A stretch of 64,000 nt of DNA from Acinetobacter genomosp. 15BJ (GCF_000400715.1 NZ_KE007347.1:124001-188000), one strand, 5' to 3'. Counted from the first letter of the stretch, positions 8,741-18,771 are shown. The notes: generated by a model from the sequence alone, not told the origin. A program made the numbers and translations.

Positions 8741-10354
8741 ATGTCTCATCAATCAGATCTTATTAGCCAAGATATCTTGGGTTATTTAAAACAGCATGAA
8801 CAAAAAGATTTATTGCGCTTTTTGACCTGCGGTAATGTTGACGACGGTAAAAGTACCTTAATTGGTCGTTTACTTTATGATTCAAAATTGATCTATGAAG
8901 ATCAATTGCAAGCGGTAACACGTGACAGTAAGAAAGTGGGTACCACTGGCGATGCACCTGATCTTGCATTACTGGTCGATGGTTTACAGGCTGAACGTGA
9001 GCAGGGTATTACTATTGATGTGGCTTATCGCTATTTCTCTACAGAAAAGCGTAAGTTCATCATTGCCGATACACCAGGACATGAACAATACACGCGTAAC
9101 ATGGCAACTGGTGCATCTACTGCCGATCTTGCGATTATCTTGATTGATGCGCGTTATGGTGTACAAACACAGACTCGTCGTCATTCATTTATCGCAAGCT
9201 TGCTCGGTATTAAAAATATCGTTGTTGCGATTAACAAGATGGATTTGGTTGAGTTCTCTGAAGCACGTTTCAATGAAATTCAAGTTGAATATGACGCCTT
9301 CGTGAGTCAACTTGGTGATCGTCGCCCTGAAAATATTGTATTCGTACCGATCTCGGCACTGAATGGCGATAACGTTGTTAATCCATCTGTAAGTACGCCG
9401 TGGTACAAGGGTCAAACCTTGATGAACCTTCTTGAGTCAGTGGAAATTAAACGTGAATCAAATAAACGTGAATTCCGTTTCCCTGTTCAATATGTGAATC
9501 GTCCAAACCTCGATTTCCGTGGTTTCGCAGGTACGATTGCGCTTGGTCAAGTGAATGTTGGTGATGAAATTATTGCCTTGCCATCTGGCAAAAAATCAAC
9601 AGTTAAAGAAATCGTAACTTTTGATGGCAACCTAGAACAGGCCGTTGCAGGTCAAGCAGTCACTTTAACTTTAAACGATGAAATTGATATTTCTCGTGGT
9701 AACGTTTTGGTCCGTGCAGGCGAGCAACCATTGATTTCACGTAGTGTGCGTGCATCAGTGGTCTGGATGAATGAGCATCCGTTGGTAAAAGGCAAACTGT
9801 ACAACGTAAAAATTGGTACTCAAACTGTTCCAGCTAAAGTCACTGCAATTAACTTCCGTGTCAATGTCAATACGTTGGAACATACGCAAGTTGAAGAGCT
9901 TGAGTTGAATGCGATTGCGGATGTTGTGGCTGAGTTTGATGCACCAGTGGTCTTTGACCAATACCAAGACAGCCGTTACACAGGTTCATTTATCTTTATT
10001 GACCGTCTAAGCAACGTAACAGTTGGTGCGGGTATGGTTGAAGCGGCGGTTGAATGGAATGCACATAGCAATCCTGTGACTGCGGAAGATCGTGCAGCTC
10101 GTTTAGGTCAGAAGCCTGCGGTGATTGGTGTCTCTGCATCGTTGATTGAGAAAGCTCAAGCTTTAGAAAGCTTGTTGATCCAACAGGGTGTAGTTGCGAT
10201 TGCGAAAGGAAATTTAACTGCTGAGCAAATTGCATTGTTGCGTGAAACAGGTGTTGTGGTTATCACAACGACTGTGGACGGTACAGATGCAGAGATTGCT
10301 GCTGAAACGGTTGAAGAAGCCGCTGAGAAAGTGGTGGAGTTAGTTCGTCTTTAA
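8741..10354 (+). CDS. cysN: sulfate adenylyltransferase subunit 1 with an altered C-terminal extension
   Basis: GTPase subunit of ATP sulfurylase. The EF-Tu-like G domain carries G1 [13 protein letters not shown]3 [12 protein letters not shown] and G4 NKMD, followed by beta-barrel domains to about residue 455. At 537 residues it is about 60 longer than E. coli CysN (475). The tail begins [16 protein letters not shown], where fused CysNC proteins have GQKP followed by the APS-kinase P-loop (GLSGAGKST type). The P-loop is absent and only about 80 residues remain, so the tail looks like a degenerate APS-kinase remnant without kinase activity. A separate cysC is not in the window. Confidence 0.95.
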   Translation: MSHQSDLISQDILGYLKQHEQKDLLRFLTCGNVDDGKSTLIGRLLYDSKLIYEDQLQAVTRDSKKVGTTGDAPDLALLVDGLQAEREQGITIDVAYRYFSTEKRKFIIADTPGHEQYTRNMATGASTADLAIILIDARYGVQTQTRRHSFIASLLGIKNIVVAINKMDLVEFSEARFNEIQVEYDAFVSQLGDRRPENIVFVPISALNGDNVVNPSVSTPWYKGQTLMNLLESVEIKRESNKREFRFPVQYVNRPNLDFRGFAGTIALGQVNVGDEIIALPSGKKSTVKEIVTFDGNLEQAVAGQAVTLTLNDEIDISRGNVLVRAGEQPLISRSVRASVVWMNEHPLVKGKLYNVKIGTQTVPAKVTAINFRVNVNTLEHTQVEELELNAIADVVAEFDAPVVFDQYQDSRYTGSFIFIDRLSNVTVGAGMVEAAVEWNAHSNPVTAEDRAARLGQKPAVIGVSASLIEKAQALESLLIQQGVVAIAKGNLTAEQIALLRETGVVVITTTVDGTDAEIAAETVEEAAEKVVELVRL

Positions 10355-10372
10355 TCGGCTGAATTGATTTTG

Positions 10373-10397
10373 AAAAACCCGCGTAAGCGGGTTTTTT
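10373..10397 (+). terminator. Rho-independent terminator of cysDN
   Basis: Stem AAACCCGC / GCGGGTTT, loop GTAA, then a T run, 20 bases after the cysN stop. Confidence 0.92.
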
Positions 10398-10477
10398 TAT
10401 TTGAGTGGGCTAAAAAAGTTGGAATTGGTTCTATTGCATATTTACTCATTGTATTCTATGTGGTTGTAGTTTTGATA

Positions 10478-11350
10478 TTAGGTCGTGCAACTTGGTTTAA
10501 CTGCTTTTCTATACACTAAATAAACGCCACTCAAGATCGCTATAATTCCAACATAATCGAAAGTGGAAAGTTGGGTACTAAAAATCATAAAGTCGAGTAT
10601 TAAAGTCACAAGGGGAACAAGATAGAATAAGCTCGTTGTATTCACTAAATTCCCTGATTGTAATAATTTATAAAAAATAAGTTGGGCAATTACAGAAACA
10701 ATGATGCCTTGATATAAAACTGGAATCCAAAAGCCCCAATTCATCTCAAAATTAAATGATTGAAATGGGGTGATTAAGATAATGAAAATCAAAGAAATTG
10801 CATATTGTAGTGGTAAAACCTGCCATGGTTTTTCAGAAATTTTTCTCTGTAGAATCACACCTGTCGTGATGCATATCAGGCAGATAATTGATGCAAGCGT
10901 TGCCCATAAAGATAATTTGTTGACAAACATATTGTTATAAACTAAACAAATAATTCCAAAAAAACTAAGTAATAACCCTATAAGCTTAACTTTGGAAAAA
11001 CTTTTCTCAGTAATAAAAAAGGTCAGAATAGGCTGTAATGCAAGGATGGTGGAAAGGAGACCTGGTGAAATTCCAAATTCAAGGGATAAAAAATAAAACA
11101 GGGTATAACCCGTAATTAAAAAGCAACCTGTAAAGATGACATATTTAAAAGAGGTGTTTTGTGGGTAAAAAGGCTGTTTTGAAATTACACAAAAGAATAA
11201 AATTAACGCTGTAGCAATTAAAAAACGGAAAAACAGAAAAGGAATTGTAGCACCATGATGAAGTCCCCATTTGGTAAAAATGGCAGCGCTACCCCAAAGC
11301 AAAACAAATAGGCCAATATAAAGGAAATTCTCATTCTTAAGTTTGACCAT
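10478..11350 (-). CDS. EamA/DMT-family inner-membrane transporter
   Basis: A 290-residue, highly hydrophobic protein with about ten membrane segments in two repeated halves, as in EamA (drug/metabolite) exporters. The N-terminal YIGLFVLLWGSAAIFTKWGL and the second-half ASIICLICITTGVILQRK match the family pattern. Substrate cannot be inferred. It is a single gene, convergent with cysN, separated from it by the cysN terminator. Confidence 0.88.
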   Translation of the reverse strand: MVKLKNENFLYIGLFVLLWGSAAIFTKWGLHHGATIPFLFFRFLIATALILFFCVISKQPFYPQNTSFKYVIFTGCFLITGYTLFYFLSLEFGISPGLLSTILALQPILTFFITEKSFSKVKLIGLLLSFFGIICLVYNNMFVNKLSLWATLASIICLICITTGVILQRKISEKPWQVLPLQYAISLIFIILITPFQSFNFEMNWGFWIPVLYQGIIVSVIAQLIFYKLLQSGNLVNTTSLFYLVPLVTLILDFMIFSTQLSTFDYVGIIAILSGVYLVYRKAVKPSCTT

Positions 11351-11504
11351 TTTACTGATCCTTTTTAATATCTATATTTTTAGGTCTTTGAATATCAGTT
11401 TTATATGATCACTAAACTATGATTTTCACTCGATGGTTATAAAATGCTCTACCACCTAAAAGGATGAGAGCAATTTATTTTAACAAATGATAAAAAGAAT
11501 GCAT

Positions 11505-12056
11505 TTAAAAAATATGACGTGTTTTTGAGGCTAAATATTCTTTTATATCTTTAGGATAATCTTGAATCATCTTTAAGAACTTCGTTTGATCACCTTGATA
11601 TAAAGCACGGGTTGCTTCTTCGTAATTCGGCATATTGCCTAACATGGCAGACATAAAGCGGTCTGTAGATTGTTTGGCGAGCATGATATTGCTTTCAGAG
11701 CTTGGATCATTTAGTTCTTTATCAATCAACTTGCGAATTAGAGCAGATGCACTTGAACTTTGTTGATCTAACCAATCCCAATGCTTTTTCTGTAAGGTAA
11801 TTTCACGAGAAATGACACCGAGTTTCGGTCGCCCAACTTTCTTAGCTGGTTCAGGTCCACTATAACGTTGCTGAATCTCTAGCTCAGTGCCTGAAAGATC
11901 AAGATCAGTTTGTAGACCAGTTCGATCATTGAAAATTAAAATATTCTCAGTTGTCTTGGGTATAAGTTTAATTTTGATTGCAAGTTCAGTAGGTTGCCCA
12001 GTTGCGATCAATATGCTCCCTGAAAAGGCAGTATAGGTTGTTGTTTGAGTATTCAT
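11505..12056 (-). CDS. DUF2239-family protein
   Basis: A 183-residue soluble protein matching DUF2239: an N-terminal YTAFSGSILIATGQ segment, a central GRPKLGVISREITL followed by HWDWLDQQ, and a C-terminal GDQTKFLKMIQDYPKDI. The central GRPKLG...REITL...WLDQQ...ASALIRKLID segment resembles the ribbon-helix-helix-like block noted in the family, so DNA binding is possible but unproven. Two GGGTAAAAA repeats at 12078 and 12096 lie in its upstream region. Confidence 0.75.
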   Translation of the reverse strand: MNTQTTTYTAFSGSILIATGQPTELAIKIKLIPKTTENILIFNDRTGLQTDLDLSGTELEIQQRYSGPEPAKKVGRPKLGVISREITLQKKHWDWLDQQSSSASALIRKLIDKELNDPSSESNIMLAKQSTDRFMSAMLGNMPNYEEATRALYQGDQTKFLKMIQDYPKDIKEYLASKTRHIF

Positions 12057-12272
12057 TTTCTTTGGATTATTTTATACGGGTAAAAAATATTATCAGGGTA
12101 AAAATAATTATGCAAATAAATAAAGTTTCAAAAGGTCTGATTCTTTTAGAGAGCAAATTCTGAAATCTGACATAAAAAATGATGCAGATAGAATGCCAAT
12201 TTTCAATTTTATTCTGCTTTGATATCGCTTTTATGAGACAATGTTTTTTTATTTTTGTGTATTAGGACTCCC

Positions 12273-12788
12273 ATGATTGAGCAATCTCCTGAATCTTTAA
12301 GCGATATCGAAATTTTAGACATTTTACAGTCTATGAAAAAAGATAAGCTGGATACGGAAGCAAATGAGATTATCCGTAATGGGGGGAAGGCTGGGCGTCA
12401 AGAAGCACATAAACAAGCTTTGGTTGCACTGAATACAAACTTTGAAGAAAAGTTTGTAGAAGCGGTTACGCTGGCATTAGGTTTGAATGCTGGGCAGGCG
12501 AAAAAAATTCGCTATAAAAAAGATCGTATCCGTATTCTAAAAGTGCGTGGTATTGATTATTTAGCGATTGATGGTGCAGAAACCGCTCAGGTTTTGGCTC
12601 AGGTTGCTCAAGCGATTAGCCGCGAAGATGCAATAGTGACTGAAGGTCTGCACAATATTTTCCCATTTTGGAAAGAAGGTTGGCCAATGGTTCAGTTTGA
12701 TAATGCTTATAAGATATTGGCAGAAGACATTGCTATTCACTATCAAGCGACTTTGGATGAACTTATCTCAATGTATGGTGGGAATTAA
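12273..12788 (+). CDS. conserved hypothetical protein
   Basis: A 171-residue soluble, acidic-start protein (begins MIEQSPESLS) that I do not recognise. It is predicted mostly helical, with a basic patch (KKIRYKKDRIRILKVRG) near the middle. Start chosen at 12273 because TTAGGA lies a few bases upstream; a TTG six codons earlier is in frame but unsupported. It sits directly before the L7/L12-like gene, 67 bases apart, and may share its transcript. No signal peptide or membrane segment. Confidence 0.7.
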   Translation: MIEQSPESLSDIEILDILQSMKKDKLDTEANEIIRNGGKAGRQEAHKQALVALNTNFEEKFVEAVTLALGLNAGQAKKIRYKKDRIRILKVRGIDYLAIDGAETAQVLAQVAQAISREDAIVTEGLHNIFPFWKEGWPMVQFDNAYKILAEDIAIHYQATLDELISMYGGN

Positions 12789-12855
12789 GGAATTATAAAT
12801 ATCCTGTTCTGATCAATGCGGTTGCCAATAGAAAATAACAAGGATTGTTAATTTT

Positions 12856-13119
12856 ATGAATTTACCACCGACGATTCCTGCAGAAGCTCTAACCATGCTT
12901 CGTGCAGGGCAGCTAATTGATGCAATCAAGATCACGCGAGAAAAAACAGGTTTAGGTCTTAAGGAATCTAAAGATTTAATTGATCAGTATTTGCAGGATC
13001 ATCCACAAGAACAGGCGCAGATTCAAGCGCAATTGGCGCAACGGAGTCGTGGTGGAATTAAAGTCTTTATTTTAATTTTATTGATATTGGCTGCCGTGAT
13101 CTGGTTTGTCGTGAAATAA
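12856..13119 (+). CDS. L7/L12 C-terminal-domain-like protein with a membrane tail
   Basis: An 87-residue protein. Residues 10-52 (AIKITREKTGLGLKESKDLI) match the C-terminal domain of ribosomal protein bL12, the part that contacts translation factors. Residues 68-86 (IKVFILILLILAAVIWFVV) form one C-terminal membrane helix, so the domain should face the cytoplasm from the inner membrane. It lacks the bL12 N-terminal dimerisation domain and hinge, so it is not a ribosomal stalk protein. AAGGA lies 11 bases before the ATG. Confidence 0.75.
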   Translation: MNLPPTIPAEALTMLRAGQLIDAIKITREKTGLGLKESKDLIDQYLQDHPQEQAQIQAQLAQRSRGGIKVFILILLILAAVIWFVVK

Positions 13120-13145
13120 AAAAAGCCCATATATGGGCTTTTTTT
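13116..13145. terminator. bidirectional terminator
   Basis: Stem AAAGCCCAT / ATGGGCTTT flanked by A and T runs, between convergent genes; it serves both strands. Confidence 0.9.
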
Positions 13146-13156
13146 AGCTTTCAAGA

Positions 13157-14485
13157 TTAATCATTTTGGGGTGCTGGAGATTCGCCTTCGAGATTTGGTA
13201 AAACTTGGGTCACTAGCAATTGGTCAATTTTATAGTGGTCAATATCGACAACTTCAAATTTGAAACCTGCATATTCAACAGCATCGGCAGGGCGCGGAAT
13301 TTTGCGTAAACGATACATGATAAAGCCTGCAATCGTTTCGTAATTTTCATTTTCCGGGAATTCTTCAATGGTTAAAGCGTGTTTTACATCTTCAATTGGT
13401 GTACTGCCATCAATCAGCCAAGAATGATTATCGCGTTTGATAATCTGTTTTTCCTCATCCATCGGTGTGACCCAGTCGCCCATGACCGTGATCATAATAT
13501 CGCTGAGCGTGATAACACCTACAACCAAAGCATACTCGTTGATTACAACAGCAAATTTTTCTTTGGTTGAACGAAAACGATCCAGTAATTCAGACAAGGT
13601 TAAAGAATCTGGAATAATCAGCACATTACGGATGGTCGATTCATTCAGTTGGGTAAAGGATTGATTGTTTAAGATGCGTACCAGAATATCTTTGGCATCG
13701 ACATAACCAATCACCTGATCAATATGTTCACTGCACACTAAGAATTTTGAATAAGGATATTCGGCCAGTTTTTGACGAATACTCTGTTCAGGTTCATTCA
13801 AGGTGAAATAAACAATATTTTCTCGTGCCGTCATGCTGGATGGGACAGTTCGTTCTTCAAGCTCAAATACATTTTCAATGAAATGGTGTTCTTGTTTTTG
13901 TAAGACACCAGCTTGTGCACCGGCATTTACAATGGCAGAAATATCATCAAAGGTCATGCTGTCATCGCGTTTAGTATCAATTTTAAAGATTCTAAAAATT
14001 GAATTTGCAATGATATTAATAAACCAAGCCAATGGTCTGCAGATTTTGATAAAGATCGTAATTGGATTGATGACTTTAATGGCTAGTTTTTCTGGGAAAA
14101 TCATGGCCAAACGTTTTGGCATCAAATCAGCAAATAAGATAAATAGGGAGGTAACGGTTAAAAAAGATAAGCTGAATCCGATGGTATCTGCCCAAGGCCC
14201 TGGATAAAGCTCAGTCGCCAAATTGTGGAAATAGGGACGTAATGATGATTCACCGACAATACCGCCCAAGATCGCCACAGCATTGACACCGACTTGTGTG
14301 GATGCAAAAAAGTCTGCTGAGTTTTCTTGTAACTCAATAACTTTATTTGCTCTTTCCTCACCGCTTTCAGCAATGAGTTTGAGTTTGAGTTTTCGTGATC
14401 CAGCAATCGCGATTTCAGATAAGGATAAAAAGAATGAACATGCGACTAGAAGGACTAGAATCATCATGCTTTGTAAAATATCCAT
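13157..14485 (-). CDS. CNNM/CorC-type membrane protein (hemolysin family)
   Basis: A 442-residue inner-membrane protein. The N-terminal DUF21/CNNM domain has about four membrane segments (SMMILVLLVACSFFLSLSE and LFILFADLMPKRLAM among them), followed by a pair of CBS domains (around EPEQSIRQKLAEYPYSKFLV and VVGVITLSDIMITVMGDWV) and a C-terminal CorC/HlyC transporter-associated domain. The family is linked to magnesium/cobalt homeostasis; the old name hemolysin is misleading. Single gene. Confidence 0.9.
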   Translation of the reverse strand: MDILQSMMILVLLVACSFFLSLSEIAIAGSRKLKLKLIAESGEERANKVIELQENSADFFASTQVGVNAVAILGGIVGESSLRPYFHNLATELYPGPWADTIGFSLSFLTVTSLFILFADLMPKRLAMIFPEKLAIKVINPITIFIKICRPLAWFINIIANSIFRIFKIDTKRDDSMTFDDISAIVNAGAQAGVLQKQEHHFIENVFELEERTVPSSMTARENIVYFTLNEPEQSIRQKLAEYPYSKFLVCSEHIDQVIGYVDAKDILVRILNNQSFTQLNESTIRNVLIIPDSLTLSELLDRFRSTKEKFAVVINEYALVVGVITLSDIMITVMGDWVTPMDEEKQIIKRDNHSWLIDGSTPIEDVKHALTIEEFPENENYETIAGFIMYRLRKIPRPADAVEYAGFKFEVVDIDHYKIDQLLVTQVLPNLEGESPAPQND

Positions 14486-14686
14486 ACATCACCTATGTTG
14501 ATAGGACACAGCCTATAAAATCGCTTATGCAAATAATTGTTTGTTACGCATTATTTCACTCGCTTATTCTTTAAGAGAATATAAACTATCAATAAGTAAA
14601 AGAAATAAATTTTTATTGATATTATTATTAAAACAATCAGCCACACAGAAGATATGGCTGAAATTTCATCTTATTAATGTGTCTGT

Positions 14687-15688
14687 TTAGAAAAAGCTAT
14701 GTGGTAATTGTGAATTGCCATTATTCAACAAATACTCACGATTTTCTTCCTCAATCATTTGACGTGCAACAAATAGAATAAGTTGTCTGAGCCAACGATG
14801 TGCAGGATGATGATGCAATAACGGACACCAAGCCATTTTTAGTTCAAATTCTGGAATATAGAAAGGAGGATCCTTTATAACTAGTCTAGGATTCTGTGTT
14901 TGTAAGCGTGCCATACGTGTTGGTAGCGTCGCGATTAAATCTACATTTTGCGCCAACAGTGCTGGCATTTGATAATGACGGGTAAATACAGAGATCTTGC
15001 GGCGTTGACCGATACGCTCTAAAGCTTGATCAATCCAACCTAATCCAGCTTGTTTTTCTGGATTGACACCGAAACCGACACCCATACCTGTTTTAGATAC
15101 CCAAATATGCTGTGCATCTAAATAACTTTTTAAATTGAGGTGAGTAACTGCAGGGTGCTTATCATTTAAAATACAGCTAAAACTATCACGCCATACCAAA
15201 ACCTGATGGAAGCTTTGCGGGATTTCGTTGAAACGGTTGATGGCTAAATCAACTTTACCTTGTTCCATATCACGATAGGACACGTCACTTGGGGTTAAGA
15301 AATCCAAGACGACATTGGGTGCTTCTGAGCGTAAAGCTTTTACTAAACGTGGAACTAAAGTTGCTTCTGCATAATCGGATGTCATAATCCGGAATACACG
15401 ATTACTGGTATAAGGGCGGAATTCAGTACGTGGTTCAAGGATCATTGACAGATCAGCCAATGCATCTCGAATACGTGGCTGTAATTCTAATGCACGTTCT
15501 GTTGGCGTCATGCCCTCAGAAGAACGAATGAGTAGAGGGTCGTTAAATAAATTACGTAAACGACGCAGAATATTACTCATCGCAGGCTGGGTGACACCCA
15601 ATTGCTCTGCTGCGCGGGTGACATTTTTTTCACGAAGAAGTACGTCAAGATAAATTAATAAATTGAGATCGACGCGCTCCAGATTCAT
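14687..15688 (-). CDS. LysR-family transcriptional regulator
   Basis: A 333-residue LysR regulator: N-terminal winged helix (RAAEQLGVTQPAMSNILRRL) and a periplasmic-binding-like effector domain. Start at 15688 gives the usual LysR beginning MNLERVDLNLL; an upstream in-frame start would add 33 atypical residues. It is divergent from aceA across 530 bases, so aceA is a possible target, but the effector is not identifiable. Confidence 0.88.
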   Translation of the reverse strand: MNLERVDLNLLIYLDVLLREKNVTRAAEQLGVTQPAMSNILRRLRNLFNDPLLIRSSEGMTPTERALELQPRIRDALADLSMILEPRTEFRPYTSNRVFRIMTSDYAEATLVPRLVKALRSEAPNVVLDFLTPSDVSYRDMEQGKVDLAINRFNEIPQSFHQVLVWRDSFSCILNDKHPAVTHLNLKSYLDAQHIWVSKTGMGVGFGVNPEKQAGLGWIDQALERIGQRRKISVFTRHYQMPALLAQNVDLIATLPTRMARLQTQNPRLVIKDPPFYIPEFELKMAWCPLLHHHPAHRWLRQLILFVARQMIEEENREYLLNNGNSQLPHSFF

Positions 15689-16218
15689 AAAAAAAATACC
15701 GAAAATAAAATCCTTGAATTGCCTTGAATTATGACATATCCAAAGGGATTTGTGTAACTTAATCCTACATAAAAGCAACAGCCTCAATGCTTATGCTTCA
15801 ACTTGGCGCATTCTGTCGATTTATTTAATTTTGATGGCTTTTTATGGTGTAATTTTTTATTCAAATTGAGGCAAAACAGACTGGAAAATTGTCATTTTCT
15901 GTAGTTTTAATAACCCAATTTTAGTTTTTTCTGAACTGATGAGTCTAGAAAATGGGGCTGAAATTTGATGGTTGGCTCAAGTTGTGTATTTTATAAGATT
16001 AATAAAAACAGTTATTTATGTGGTATTTTTTGCATTTTTGAAAAATGGTTATACATATATTTTTTTAGAAAATACTGAAGATTAAGCCAGAATATTGGAT
16101 AAAACACTTGCCAAAGACTAAGCTGTGAGACATGTTGATGAGGTGCTTTAAATCTAGACTAATTAAAATCAGGATTTATTAGCGATCATTCGATGCCAAT
16201 CCGCAAAAGGAATATATC
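15689..16218. promoter_or_regulatory. long divergent region between the LysR gene and aceA
   Basis: 530 AT-rich bases with no credible gene on either strand. It should contain the aceA promoter and any LysR-type site. I see no convincing palindrome of the T-N11-A type that I would commit to. AAGGAATATATC is the ribosome site of aceA. Confidence 0.5.
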
Positions 16219-17823
16219 ATGTCTACATATCAAACAGCGATTGATGCAATCCGCGAACTAAAAGCAAAATTCGGCGACACTTGGCGCGATATTAGCCCAG
16301 AAGATGCTGCGCGTATGCAAATGCAAAACCAATTCAAAACTGGTTTAGATATTGCTAAATATACAGCTGCGATTATGCGTCGTGATATGGCTGCTTATGA
16401 TGCTGATTCTAGCAAATATACTCAATCATTAGGTTGCTGGCACGGTTTCATCGCGCAACAAAAAATGATTGCGAACAAAAAATACTTCGGTACAACTGAA
16501 CGTCGCTATATCTACCTTTCTGGTTGGATGGTTGCTGCACTTCGTTCAGAATTTGGTCCACTTCCTGACCAATCTATGCATGAAAAAACTTCTGTACCTG
16601 CTTTGATCGAAGAAATCTACACTTTCTTACGTCAAGCTGATGCGAAAGAACTTAACGATTTATTCCGTGCGCTTAAAAAAGCAAACGAAGCTGGTGACAC
16701 TGCTAAAGCTGCTGAAATCACTGCTCAAATCGATGGTTTCCAAACTCACATCGTACCAATTATTGCTGACATCGACGCTGGTTTCGGTAACGAAGAAGCG
16801 ACTTACTTACTTGCACGTAAGATGATCGAAGCGGGTGCTTGTGCACTTCAAATCGAAAACCAAGTATCTGATGCGAAACAATGTGGTCACCAAGCTGGTA
16901 AAGTAACTGTTCCACATGAAGACTTCATCTCTAAAATCCATGCATTACGTTATGCATTCTTAGAAATGGGTCTTGATGACGGTATCATCGTTGCGCGTAC
17001 TGACTCTGAAGGCGCTGACTTGACTCAAAAAATCCCAGTGGTTAAAGAGCCAGGCGACATCGCTTCTCAATACATTAGCTACTTAGACACAACTGAAATT
17101 GACATTGCTGATGCTCAAGAAGATGAAATCTTGATCAAACGTAATGGTAAATTACACCGTCCTAAGCGTTTAGCTTCTGGTTTATATCAGTTCCGTGCTG
17201 ACACTCAAATTGACCGTGTTGTACTTGACTGTGTATCTAGCCTTCAAAATGGTGCTGACCTTCTTTGGATCGAAACTGCGACTCCAAACGTAGAAGAAAT
17301 CGCTCACATGGTTAACCGTGTACGTGAAACTGTTCCAAATGCAAAGCTTGTTTATAACAACAGCCCATCATTCAACTGGACTTTAAACTTCCGTCAACAA
17401 GCTTACGACCGTTGGGTTGCTGAAGGTAAAGACGTTTCTGCTTACGACCGTGCTAAATTAATGAGCGCTGAGTACGATGCTACTGAATTAGCTGCTGATG
17501 CAGACGCTAAGATCCGTACATTCCAAGCAGATGCTGCTCGTGAAGCTGGTGTGTTCCATCACTTGATCACACTTCCGACTTACCACACTGCTGCTCTTTC
17601 TACTCATGAGCTTGCACAAGGTTACTTCGGTTCTGAAGGTATGTTGGCTTATGTTGCTGGCGTACAACGTAAAGAAATCCGTGGTGGTATCGCTTGTGTT
17701 AAACACCAAGCAATGGCGGGTTCTGACATCGGTGATGATCACAAAGAAATCTTCTCTGGTGACAACGCTCTTAAAGCACACGATGATGCTAAAAACACAA
17801 TGAACCAATTCGCTGCTCACTAA
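16219..17823 (+). CDS. aceA: isocitrate lyase (long form)
   Basis: First enzyme of the glyoxylate bypass: splits isocitrate into glyoxylate and succinate for growth on acetate and fatty acids. At 534 residues it belongs to the long form found in Pseudomonas and Acinetobacter, not the 434-residue E. coli type. The catalytic loop reads KQCGH at residues 220-224 (Cys222), where the E. coli form has KKCGH. The metal-site segment IIADIDAGFGNEEA is intact. Its codon use is strongly biased, consistent with high expression. A terminator follows at once. Confidence 0.97.
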   Translation: MSTYQTAIDAIRELKAKFGDTWRDISPEDAARMQMQNQFKTGLDIAKYTAAIMRRDMAAYDADSSKYTQSLGCWHGFIAQQKMIANKKYFGTTERRYIYLSGWMVAALRSEFGPLPDQSMHEKTSVPALIEEIYTFLRQADAKELNDLFRALKKANEAGDTAKAAEITAQIDGFQTHIVPIIADIDAGFGNEEATYLLARKMIEAGACALQIENQVSDAKQCGHQAGKVTVPHEDFISKIHALRYAFLEMGLDDGIIVARTDSEGADLTQKIPVVKEPGDIASQYISYLDTTEIDIADAQEDEILIKRNGKLHRPKRLASGLYQFRADTQIDRVVLDCVSSLQNGADLLWIETATPNVEEIAHMVNRVRETVPNAKLVYNNSPSFNWTLNFRQQAYDRWVAEGKDVSAYDRAKLMSAEYDATELAADADAKIRTFQADAAREAGVFHHLITLPTYHTAALSTHELAQGYFGSEGMLAYVAGVQRKEIRGGIACVKHQAMAGSDIGDDHKEIFSGDNALKAHDDAKNTMNQFAAH

Positions 17824-17843
17824 GCACTGAACTGATTCAAAAG

Positions 17844-17869
17844 AAAACCCTGCGAAAGCAGGGTTTTTT
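17844..17869 (+). terminator. Rho-independent terminator of aceA
   Basis: Stem AAACCCTGC / GCAGGGTTT, loop GAAA, then T run, 20 bases after the stop. Confidence 0.93.
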
Positions 17870-18062
17870 ATTGCTTTAACATACAGAGTTAAGACTGACT
17901 GTATTTGATTGAATAAAGTGCTGATCCTGACTTTTCTTATTATTAGTGATGAGACCCTTTCTATTTAAAGAACTTATTCAATGAGTAGAAGCGGGGCTAT
18001 CCTCATTGTTCTAAAGACAGTTAAAACAGATTTAATTCTAACCAAAGTACATTAACCAGATG

Positions 18063-18083
18063 GATGAAATGAATCATTTCATC
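18063..18083. repeat. perfect 10-bp-arm palindrome in the aceA-sodB gap
   Basis: Arms GATGAAATGA and TCATTTCATC around a single central A. It lies downstream of both convergent genes, outside both terminators, and is followed by A residues on the plus strand, so it is not a terminator in either direction. The rest of 17870-18096 holds nothing I recognise. Confidence 0.7.
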
Positions 18084-18096
18084 AAAAAATAAGCAT

Positions 18097-18126
18097 AAAA
18101 AAGCTGCTCATAAAGAGCAGCTTTTT
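18097..18126. terminator. terminator of sodB (works on both strands)
   Basis: Stem AAAAAGCTGCTC / GAGCAGCTTTTT, loop ATAAA; 19 bases after the sodB stop. Confidence 0.9.
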
Positions 18127-18144
18127 AGTTTGGGAAATAATCAA

Positions 18145-18771
18145 TTATTTCTCAACACCTGCTGGTTGACCTGCAAGTTTTGCATTTGCATAGTCCCAGT
18201 TTACTAAGCTTTCTAAGAAAGTTGCGATGTACTTAGGACGTAAGTTACGGAAGTCGATGTAGTAAGCATGTTCCCATACGTCGATGGTTAATACTGCAAC
18301 TTGGCCATGTGCAAGTGGAGTGTCTGCATTGGCAGTTTTAGTAATCGATAATTTACCGTTTACTTCATCAGCAACTAACCAAGCCCAACCTGAACCGAAT
18401 TGAGTTGTTGCAGCAGCAGTGAATTCCTCTGCAAACTTTTCGTAGCTACCAAAAGCTTCTTCAATTTTCGCTGCAATCGCGCCAGTCGGTTTACCACCAC
18501 CATTTGGTTTCATGCTGTTCCAGTAGAACGTGTGGTTCCATACTTGCGCAGCATTGTTAAAGATACCTGCTTTAGATGCATCACCAGCAGACGCTTTGAT
18601 GATTTCTTCTAAAGTTTTGCCTTCAAGGTCAGTACCTTTGATTAAGTTGTTTAAGTTAACAACATAAGTATTGTGGTGTTTATCGTGATGGTATTCTAAA
18701 GTTTCGCGAGTGATGTGTGGCGCTAAATCATCATAGCCATATGGAAGTGCAGGTAAAGTAATGGTTGTCAT
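18145..18771 (-). CDS. sodB: superoxide dismutase, iron type
   Basis: Cytoplasmic dismutase of 208 residues. The iron-type determinants are present: NNAAQVWNHTFYW (Gln in the second shell on the N-terminal half) and ANADTPLA rather than NQDSP. Metal ligands lie in the EYHHDKHH, WNHTFYW and DVWEHAYY segments. A manganese-type gene lies 230 bases upstream on the same strand, but each has its own spacing and probable promoter. Confidence 0.96.
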   Translation of the reverse strand: MTTITLPALPYGYDDLAPHITRETLEYHHDKHHNTYVVNLNNLIKGTDLEGKTLEEIIKASAGDASKAGIFNNAAQVWNHTFYWNSMKPNGGGKPTGAIAAKIEEAFGSYEKFAEEFTAAATTQFGSGWAWLVADEVNGKLSITKTANADTPLAHGQVAVLTIDVWEHAYYIDFRNLRPKYIATFLESLVNWDYANAKLAGQPAGVEK

